Positions 1 through 5,675 of a DNA stretch of 8,357 nucleotides are shown here, one piece after another. The stretch is from assembly GCA_003556985.1 (NCBI GenBank), contig PWPZ01000254.1:1-8357 (forward strand), written 5' to 3'. The position numbers and the translations under genes were made by a program. The notes under the pieces are model-generated. The model saw only the letters and a program-made list of their open reading frames with translations, was not told where the DNA came from and made no database searches. Within the stretch, counting starts at the first letter, position 1, and the number at the start of each line of letters is the position of its first letter. This DNA is from Bacteroidota bacterium. Its GTDB lineage: Bacteria; Bacteroidota; Bacteroidia; Bacteroidales; PUMT01.

Positions 1-313
1 CTTGATTTTTTGGTTTTATGAGCGTGAGATGAGCATGTGTATAGCAAACTTGAGCCGTTTACCGGCGAAATTTGCATATACTTATGCGGGAGAAGGAAGA
101 ATTTATATTTGAAGTGATAGTCAATACTTAAAAGATTAGTTATAAAGATATTAAGTTAGTTGATGTAAAGTAAAACTTTTTTGAGCGTCGGCAATATAAC
201 CGCAGTGCAGGCAGGTGTGATTGAATTGCGCATACAAAAATTTTTCACATATTCTCAATGAAAAAATTTTTATAAGCAATTGGGGCTGATGTGTGGCTAT
301 TTAAAATAATGGC
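1..313. other. Gene-free AT-rich stretch at window edge
   Basis: No convincing gene is seen. A 36-codon frame is open from the left edge on the plus strand (2-112, stop TGA at 110-112), but its translation matches nothing I recognise and it could be chance. The only structure I can support is the AT palindrome listed separately at 236-271. Confidence 0.5.
236..271. repeat. AT-rich palindrome (hairpin)
   Basis: AAAAATTTTTCA at 236-247 is the reverse complement of TGAAAAAATTTTT at 259-271, apart from one extra base, with an 11-base loop. The stem has almost no G or C, so it is a weak terminator candidate at best. It could also be a simple AT-rich palindrome near the edge of the neighbouring inverted-repeat element. 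Confidence 0.4.
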
Positions 314-745
314 TAATTATAGGACAAACACTTCCGAATACAAATTGAATGTTCCGGAGATTGATTTATAGCCGTCAGAATATTTTGAGCAGCGCAAAGG
401 CGAGCCGTAATTCCAGGATTGGGATGATTCAGCAGCTGCAATCCCGGGAATAAGATTATTGCGAAGTTGAATCCCGAAATTTACCAGGCAGGCCTGTGCG
501 ATCTATTTACCCGAGCGCCCTGGCGAGGGCAAGCGAAATGCAGTGGAGCGCAGACATAATATCATTATAGCTGACAAACAAAATCTTTTTCAGTTAAGGC
601 GATGCCGGGAAATTACTTTAACATAAAATCTGCACCGTTATCGGGCTTCCGTTCGCAAGGCTCACTGTCAGCCGCGATAACTGATTTTATGTTAACCATG
701 CCTTTCAGGCCTTGCCGTAATTTCCTTTTGTTTGTCCTATAATTA
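314..745. mobile_element. MITE-like element with 17-bp terminal inverted repeats
   Basis: The 17-mer taattataggacaaaca at 314-330 recurs as an exact reverse complement at 729-745. A third, slightly changed copy in the left orientation (ATTATAG, two extra bases, then GACAAACA) lies at 564-580. The 432 bp between the ends hold no usable reading frame but several small hairpins: 410-421 with 439-451 (ATTCCAGGATTG against CAATCCCGGGAAT), and GCCCT/AGGGC at 517-530. If the outer TA at 314-315 and 744-745 is read as a duplicated target, the layout fits a non-autonomous Tc1/IS630-type element. That is inference, as no transposase is present and TA is a weak signature. Alternatives are an old decayed insertion or a family-specific intergenic repeat. 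Confidence 0.45.
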
Positions 746-755
746 ATATTATGTT
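554..755. repeat. Long imperfect inverted repeat, near-complete hairpin
   Basis: Nested in the right half of the MITE-like element, this 202-bp segment pairs with itself in successive blocks. 554-583 pairs with 726-755 (about 30 bp with two small indels). 596-604 pairs with 697-704. TAACATAAAATC at 619-630 pairs with 683-694. GTTATCGGGC at 637-646 pairs with 671-681 with one bulge. The apical loop is about 647-670. A further short match, GGAAATTAC at 608-616 against 717-725, is an alternative pairing. The order of the blocks is conserved, so this is one folded unit and not scattered chance matches. It could be a MITE in its own right or a structured transcript. Confidence 0.55.
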
Positions 756-1058
756 AAATAGAATAAAATAAAACAGACGCTGACAAAACAATTGCTTCTC
801 ACCTCTTTTTATATATTGGAACAAGTCCCCTCCTGAGCAATCCGGAAAAAACTGAAAAAAATCAGCAAAATAAGTTAGTCAAATAAGACTAATGAGCCGA
901 TATTATTAGCATCTTTTCTGATCCATTTCGACAAAAGTGTTCTCTTTTCCGGTCCGGTAACAATATCGGCCACGGCCATACGAGTCGATTTATGTGCTTA
1001 ATATCCGATCGGGAATCCGAATAAAAAACCGTCCATATGCTCCGTAACACCCGGATAT
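756..1058. other. Intergenic stretch with possible gene remnant
   Basis: No intact gene is seen between the inverted-repeat element and the terminator at 1059-1087. The right part (875 to about 1058) contains the interrupted minus-strand frame described separately. The left part (756-874) is AT-rich and shows only short A/T runs. Confidence 0.4.
875..1039 (-). pseudogene. Stop-interrupted short reading frame, possible gene remnant
   Basis: Read on the minus strand, one frame runs from about 1086 to 875 with a single internal TAA (about 998-1000). Before the stop it encodes PGVTEHMDGFLFGFPIGY, and after it an ATG at 979 opens a 34-residue stretch containing MAVADIVTGPEKRTLLSKW and ending IGSLVLFD. 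Both halves share the frame and have balanced, protein-like composition, unlike the surrounding AT-rich DNA. I do not recognise the family. It may be a decayed gene, a real 34-aa small protein (875-979), or chance. Confidence 0.22.
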
Positions 1059-1087
1059 AAAAAAAGACCGGAAATTCCGGTCTTTTT
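1059..1087 (-). terminator. Rho-independent, bidirectional terminator
   Basis: GACCGGA at 1066-1072 pairs with TCCGGTC at 1076-1082 around an AAT loop. The stem is extended by A5 (1061-1065) against T5 (1083-1087). On the minus strand the hairpin is followed by seven T (1065 to 1059), so it should end transcripts coming from gyrA and the TPR gene, whose stop codon lies 167 bases upstream on that strand. The T run on the plus strand makes it bidirectional. Confidence 0.75.
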
Positions 1088-1100
1088 AAAGGTCTCTGAT

Positions 1101-1217
1101 CAGCTGACAGAATAATTGATCCTTATGGTTCTCAGGTAAGCTGACAGAATAACTTATTACTGGTGGTACTCAAATAAGCTAAGTAATTAACTTATTGGTG
1201 GTTAGCAGATAGGCTGA
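1101..1217. repeat. Degenerate tandem repeat, three units of 35-38 bp
   Basis: Units start at 1101, 1138 and 1176, with a 7-base fourth start at 1211. The shared pattern is (C/A)AGCT, then GACAGAATAA in units 1 and 2, then a TTATT/TTATG stretch, a TGGT core, and an ending such as CTCAGGT, CTCAAAT or GCAGAT. Units 1 and 2 are the closest and unit 3 has lost about 3 bases. The array sits between the terminator and the 3' end of the TPR gene, so it lies in that gene's 3' untranslated transcript. There are no unique spacers, so it is not CRISPR. Confidence 0.5.
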
Positions 1218-1253
1218 TGTTCCGGAGGCTTCGTTTTTATAAAATAAAACGGA

Positions 1254-2588
1254 TTATTCCTCCTCCATAACTTCCCTTCCAAGCTTGACATTCATATCCT
1301 GAAGCTCATCTTCCATACCCAGGCGGTAGTAAATAATACGCAATGTTTCCATGGTCTCATGGTGCTCGGGGTTATTGATATGAGCCTGTTCAAGAAAAGG
1401 AACGGCCTGTTTCAGCACATCAAACGCTTCGTCCCTGGCTTTTTCGTATTCTTCATGTTCCATGATCTGATTGGCTTCTTCAAGCATTCTAACAGCCCGG
1501 TTGTAATATAATACTCCTGAATTATAGGCAGGGTCAAAATATTCAGGATCCAGCTCCATTGCTCTACCGTAAGCTTCCAGGGCCTGTTCTGTTTCGCCCA
1601 TCTCATCATACAATGCTCCTTCAGCATAGTGGAAAGACGGGTTATTGGGCTCCTGTTCCTTTGCCAGCTTAAGATAATTCAAGGCTTCGTCAGACTTGTT
1701 GGCATGGATATAGAAATTCACCATCTCTACGAGCAGCACGTTATCATCAGGGAATTTTTCAAAACCCTCCTGCAGTATCTGCTCGGCCCTGACAGAATCA
1801 CCAAACTCCACATAGGCTTCTTTGATAAGTACATACAAGCTTCCTTCACCGTAACCCATATCTTTGGCCCTGTTCAGATATGTAATCGATTCCTCATGGT
1901 TACCCGCAAGACCTGCTACGAATCCGGTATTAAAAACCAGCCCTGTATCCAATGGTTCAGTATAATAATCTGAATCTGCTATCTGAATTGATCTCTTAAA
2001 AGCGTTAAAAGCATTTTCAAAATCATTTTCCTCGTAATGCTTTACGGCCTGATTTACGAATTGCCCGTGAAGACGCAGGAAAGAACTGGTTATTCTGTTT
2101 TCCTGGCTGGAACTGAAAAGCCTGGCAAAAAAGCCTCGATCATCATCACCGTCCTCTTCAATTTCAATTGCCCGCTGGAAAGCCCAATAAGCTTCTTCGA
2201 GGGGATCTTCATGAATGACTTCTGTTTCTTCCCAGCTTACCAGGGTGCCATGTTGATCGAAATACACTTCTATATTGTCATATACAAAAACTTCCCTCAC
2301 TCCTCTTTCAGTCTCCTCAGTCCGGGTTTGATTAGGATCGCCCATAAAAAGCCGGAGTTCATCCTGTGGCATTCCCAAATACAGGTATTGAATATTTACA
2401 TCGAAAACATCCTGAAATACGATGCCTCTGTCAACCCATGTCTTTGCCCTTTCCTTTCGGCTTTCGTGCTCAATATTGCGATCGCTTCTTTCCAATCGCC
2501 TTTCAACAGATTCAGGTGTCATCTCCTGAGCTGCCGAATAAAAAGTAAAACCAATTACTGTGAAAAAAATAACAACAAAATGTTTCAT
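1254..2588 (-). CDS. Exported TPR protein with embedded BamE/SmpA-like module
   Basis: A 444-residue protein with an N-terminal signal peptide (residues 1-20, hydrophobic FVVIFFTVIGF core, likely cleavage after SAAQ), so it is expected in the periplasm. No lipobox cysteine is seen. Residues 40-62 resemble the first helix of a TPR (KERAKTWVDRGIVFQDVF). Residues 66-122 resemble the BamE/SmpA-like fold (LGMPQDELRLFMGDPNQT, then VYDNIEVYF and GTLVSWEET). Residues 129-145 (PLEEAYWAFQRAIEIEE) look like the second helix of the same TPR. Further TPRs lie at about 170-204, 215-243, 250-280, 283-315 and 317-349, then an expanded one at 353-407 and a last one at 409-436. The gene follows gyrA on the same strand after 224 bp, and a TPR gene beside gyrA is a recurring arrangement in Bacteroidota. 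Its role is unknown; TPRs suggest a protein-binding scaffold. A low-GC palindrome (1232-1251) adjoins the stop. Confidence 0.85.
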   Translation of the reverse strand: MKHFVVIFFTVIGFTFYSAAQEMTPESVERRLERSDRNIEHESRKERAKTWVDRGIVFQDVFDVNIQYLYLGMPQDELRLFMGDPNQTRTEETERGVREVFVYDNIEVYFDQHGTLVSWEETEVIHEDPLEEAYWAFQRAIEIEEDGDDDRGFFARLFSSSQENRITSSFLRLHGQFVNQAVKHYEENDFENAFNAFKRSIQIADSDYYTEPLDTGLVFNTGFVAGLAGNHEESITYLNRAKDMGYGEGSLYVLIKEAYVEFGDSVRAEQILQEGFEKFPDDNVLLVEMVNFYIHANKSDEALNYLKLAKEQEPNNPSFHYAEGALYDEMGETEQALEAYGRAMELDPEYFDPAYNSGVLYYNRAVRMLEEANQIMEHEEYEKARDEAFDVLKQAVPFLEQAHINNPEHHETMETLRIIYYRLGMEDELQDMNVKLGREVMEEE

Positions 2589-2812
2589 AGTGTGTATAAT
2601 TTAAGATTTAATAATTCATATGCCTGTCCCGATGGATTTTAACAATTATAAATTTTTTACTTATTCAGGAAAACATTGAAAAAACAAAAAAATTGTTTAT
2701 TTAACATAAAATAAGTTCATTTAAGAGCTTACGTACTGTTAACTGCGCCCAAATTAGCGGATAAATTTAAGGTATATTTTAATCTTCTCAAATTTCCTGC
2801 CAAAAATGCTGT

Positions 2813-5308
2813 TTATATGTCTTCATTATTAGTCATATCTGGTTCTGCAGCAATGTCATCGTCAGAATTGTTTTTTTCTATACTGGCTACCGATGCAATA
2901 GCTTCACCTTCGCGGAGATTTATCAGCCTCACGCCCTGTGTAGTTCGTCCGGTAGTTCTGATTTTGTTGACTTCCAGCCTTATTATGGTGCCGGATTTCG
3001 TAATTACCATTAAATCATCAGCATCAGTTACACTTTTGATATTAATAAGTTTTCCCGTTTTTTCGGTGATGTTCATGGTTTTAACTCCCTTCCCTCCCCT
3101 GTTGGTTATCCGGTAATCACTTATCAATGAACGCTTACCATATCCTTTTTCTGAGACAACCAGCACATCTTCACTTTCTTTTTCGACACAAATCATTCCT
3201 ACCACCCTGTCCTGTTCACCGGCAAGGGTTATTCCCTTAACACCGCTGGCAGTCCGACCCATGGGCCTGACGAATTTTTCAGGAAACCGTATGGCACGAC
3301 CTGACATTACGCCAATTACCACATCGACCGATCCGCTGGTCAACTTTGCCTCTATCAGATAATCACCTTCCCTGACATTGATTGCATTGATCCCTTTGGC
3401 TCTTGGCCTGGAATAAGCCTCAACCGAGGTTTTCTTGATAATGCCCCGTGCAGTGCAAAGAAGAATATAGTTATTTTTAACAAATTCAGGATCAGCAAGA
3501 TTCTTAACGTTAATGAAAGTTTTAATTTTATCATCGGGCTCAATATTAATTATGTTTTGTATCGCCCGGCCCTTGGAAGTCTTAGTCCCTTCAGGTATTT
3601 CATAAACTTTTAGCCAGTAGCATTTTCCTTTTTCTGTAAAGAAAAGCATTGTATTATGCATTGTGGCAATGAAGAGATGTTCAAGAAAATCTTCTTCGCG
3701 TGTGCTGCTTCCTCTTGCTCCTACCCCTCCTCTTTTTTGTGTTCTGTAATCAGTGAGAGCTGTGCGCTTAATATATCCAAGATGGGAAATGGTAATCACA
3801 ACCTCATCATCAGCATAAAAGTCTTCGGGGTTAAAATCTTCTTCATCGGGAATAATTTCGGTTTTTCGTTCATCACCAAAACGTTCCTTAATATCAAGCA
3901 ATTCATCTTTTATGATCTGCATTCTCAGATCTTCATTTTCAAGAACTTTGCGGAGATATTCAATAAATTCCATTAATTCATTATATTCCTGCCTTATCTT
4001 GTCTCTTTCAAGACCGGTGAGCCTTTGAAGCCTCATGTCCAGTATTGCCTTTGCCTGAACTTCGGTCAGGTTGAAATTAGACATAAGTCCTTCCCTTGCT
4101 TCATCGGGAGTTTTTGATGCTCTGATAAGCCTGATAACTTCATCCAGGTGATCGAGGGCAATCAGCAGACCCTCAAGGATATGTGCCCTTTTTTCCGATT
4201 GCTCCAGTTCATAACGGGTACGCCTTATCACTATTTCATGCCGGTGCTTAACAAAATAAGAAATTATCTGTTTCAGGTTGAGCATTCTGGGCCGGCCGTT
4301 AACCAGAGCAATGTTGTTTACACTAAAGCTGTTTTGAAGCTGTGTATATTTGTACAAATTATTTAAAACAACGTTAGCTACCGCTTCTTTTTTAAGGATA
4401 ATGACAATCCTCATTCCATTGCGGTCTGACTCGTCATTTATATAAGAGATTCCTTCAAGTTTCTTGTCGTTAATTAGTTCGGCAGTTTTGCGTATAAGCT
4501 CTGCTTTATTAACCAGGTAAGGGATTTCAGTAACAATTATTTTTGCCCTCCCTGTTTCCGTGGTTTCAATTTCAGTCCTGGCTCTGACCACTATTCTGCC
4601 TTTTCCGGTCTCAAAGGCATCTTTAATGCCCTGCACTCCATAAATTATAGATCCTGTAGGGAAATCGGGCCCCTTGATGTGATTCATCAGCTCGGAAATT
4701 TCAATTTCCCGGTTATCAATATACGCCGTAATCGCATCGATAGCTTCCGTCAGGTTATGAGGCGGCATATTGGTAGCCATACCCACGGCTATTCCAGAGG
4801 TACCGTTTATTAAGAGAGTGGGTATTTTAGTTGGAAGTACTGTCGGTTCTTCCAGGGTATCATCAAAATTAAGCTGGAAATCAACGGTATTTTTATCCAG
4901 GTCAGCGAGGGTTTCTTCCGCTATTTTCCTGAGTCTTGCTTCAGTATACCTCATTGCTGCAGGACTGTCTCCGTCAACCGAACCAAAATTTCCCTGACCG
5001 TCAACCAGTGGATAGCGCAGAGACCAGGTCTGGGCCATTCGCACCATTGCCTCATAAACGGAAGAATCTCCATGGGGATGGTATTTACCCAGAACCTCAC
5101 CAACAATTCTGGCAGATTTTTTATGGCCCCTGTTTGACATAATTCCCAGTTCAGACATTCCGTAGAGAACCCTGCGATGAACGGGCTTTAGTCCATCGCG
5201 GACATCAGGAAGTGCTCTTGAAACTATTACCGACATTGAATAATCAATGTAGGCAGATTTCATTTCTTCTTCGATGTTAACTTTTAATAATCGATCTAAT
5301 TCAGACAT
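2813..5308 (-). CDS. gyrA: DNA gyrase subunit A
   Basis: Cytoplasmic type IIA topoisomerase subunit that, with GyrB, introduces negative supercoils using ATP. I chose the ATG at 5308, giving 831 aa that begin MSELDRLLKVNIEEEMKSAY. The frame stays open to an ATG at 5392, but those 28 extra residues are not gyrase-like and contain a probable -7 promoter. The winged-helix/tower region covers about 30-360. It includes the quinolone region GKYHPHGDSSVYE (S82 and E86 match E. coli S83 and D87) and the catalytic tyrosine Y121 in AAMRYTEARL. The coiled coil and dimer gate cover about 360-490. The C-terminal beta-pinwheel starts near 500. Its GyrA box is QKRGGVG at 524-530, with a second related NRGGKG at 736-741. 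The insertion found in enterobacterial GyrA is absent. The protein ends in an acidic tail. No quinolone-type substitution is seen at S82. Confidence 0.97.
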   Translation of the reverse strand: MSELDRLLKVNIEEEMKSAYIDYSMSVIVSRALPDVRDGLKPVHRRVLYGMSELGIMSNRGHKKSARIVGEVLGKYHPHGDSSVYEAMVRMAQTWSLRYPLVDGQGNFGSVDGDSPAAMRYTEARLRKIAEETLADLDKNTVDFQLNFDDTLEEPTVLPTKIPTLLINGTSGIAVGMATNMPPHNLTEAIDAITAYIDNREIEISELMNHIKGPDFPTGSIIYGVQGIKDAFETGKGRIVVRARTEIETTETGRAKIIVTEIPYLVNKAELIRKTAELINDKKLEGISYINDESDRNGMRIVIILKKEAVANVVLNNLYKYTQLQNSFSVNNIALVNGRPRMLNLKQIISYFVKHRHEIVIRRTRYELEQSEKRAHILEGLLIALDHLDEVIRLIRASKTPDEAREGLMSNFNLTEVQAKAILDMRLQRLTGLERDKIRQEYNELMEFIEYLRKVLENEDLRMQIIKDELLDIKERFGDERKTEIIPDEEDFNPEDFYADDEVVITISHLGYIKRTALTDYRTQKRGGVGARGSSTREEDFLEHLFIATMHNTMLFFTEKGKCYWLKVYEIPEGTKTSKGRAIQNIINIEPDDKIKTFINVKNLADPEFVKNNYILLCTARGIIKKTSVEAYSRPRAKGINAINVREGDYLIEAKLTSGSVDVVIGVMSGRAIRFPEKFVRPMGRTASGVKGITLAGEQDRVVGMICVEKESEDVLVVSEKGYGKRSLISDYRITNRGGKGVKTMNITEKTGKLINIKSVTDADDLMVITKSGTIIRLEVNKIRTTGRTTQGVRLINLREGEAIASVASIEKNNSDDDIAAEPDMTNNEDI

Positions 5309-5331
5309 ATTGTATTTATATTGAGAAACAT

Positions 5332-5339
5332 GAAAGTTA
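5332..5339 (-). promoter_or_regulatory. Probable gyrA promoter, -7 element
   Basis: On the minus strand this reads TAACTTTC, one mismatch from the Bacteroidota -7 consensus TAnnTTTG. Transcription would begin near 5325, about 17 bases before the ATG at 5308. A T-rich -33-like stretch lies about 17 bases upstream but is not a clean TTTG. The site supports the shorter gyrA start. Confidence 0.4.
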
Positions 5340-5511
5340 TATTTGACTTTATCCGGAAAATTTTGTATTTCCCGCAGTTGAATCGTGGTCAATCATCGTT
5401 GCCTGGATAATACACTCAAGAGCCCTATCCATGAGGGATTATGATAAATAAATGTTATGAATATAAAATGGATTAAACTAATCATCAGTATTATTCGTTA
5501 TATAGTCTGAA

Positions 5512-5548
5512 TTTGAATAGGTAACAGACAATAGCGATTTTAAATTTG
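5512..5548 (+). promoter_or_regulatory. Possible second, upstream clpC promoter
   Basis: TTTG at 5512-5515 is followed after 25 bases by TAAATTTG at 5541-5548, a full match to the TAnnTTTG -7 element. The spacer is slightly longer than the usual 17-23. It would give an untranslated leader of about 120 bases ahead of clpC. Confidence 0.3.
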
Positions 5549-5630
5549 AGCGCTAATTTAGCCAAAAATTGTTTAAAATGGGTCTGAAAATCTTATAATT
5601 ATTAACATACATTTCTTTATATTTTATTTG

Positions 5631-5638
5631 TAACTTTG
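5631..5638 (+). promoter_or_regulatory. Probable clpC promoter, -7 element
   Basis: TAACTTTG is a full match to the Bacteroidota TAnnTTTG -7 element, 37 bases before the clpC ATG. The expected start site is near 5645, leaving a leader of about 30 bases. No good TTTG lies at the ideal -33 distance; the best is TTTC at 5612-5615. The leader has no Shine-Dalgarno sequence, as is usual in this phylum. Confidence 0.55.
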
Positions 5639-5675
5639 TACTGGATATATTGAATTTCTGACAATTACTTTAATT

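Noticed and set aside
2..112. Open plus-strand frame running in from the left edge, 36 codons
   Set aside because: Too short to judge and not similar to any C-terminus I know. It lies in AT-rich DNA next to repeats.
1101..1217. CRISPR array
   Set aside because: Repeat units are directly adjacent and degenerate, with no unique spacers and no cas genes.
1629..2642. Plus-strand open frames opposite the TPR gene
   Set aside because: They are antisense to a gene with clear TPR and signal-peptide features; their translations show no domain-like pattern.
2682..2698. AAACAA/TTGTTT stem as a terminator between gyrA and the TPR gene
   Set aside because: Six AT-rich pairs with one G-C pair per arm would be too weak to stop transcription.
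2817..5142. Plus-strand open frames opposite gyrA
   Set aside because: Antisense shadows of a highly conserved gene, rich in Ser, Phe and Ile runs and without recognisable motifs.
5423..5437. Hairpin CCCT/AGGG in the gyrA-clpC spacer as an operator
   Set aside because: Only four base pairs around a seven-base loop; likely by chance.
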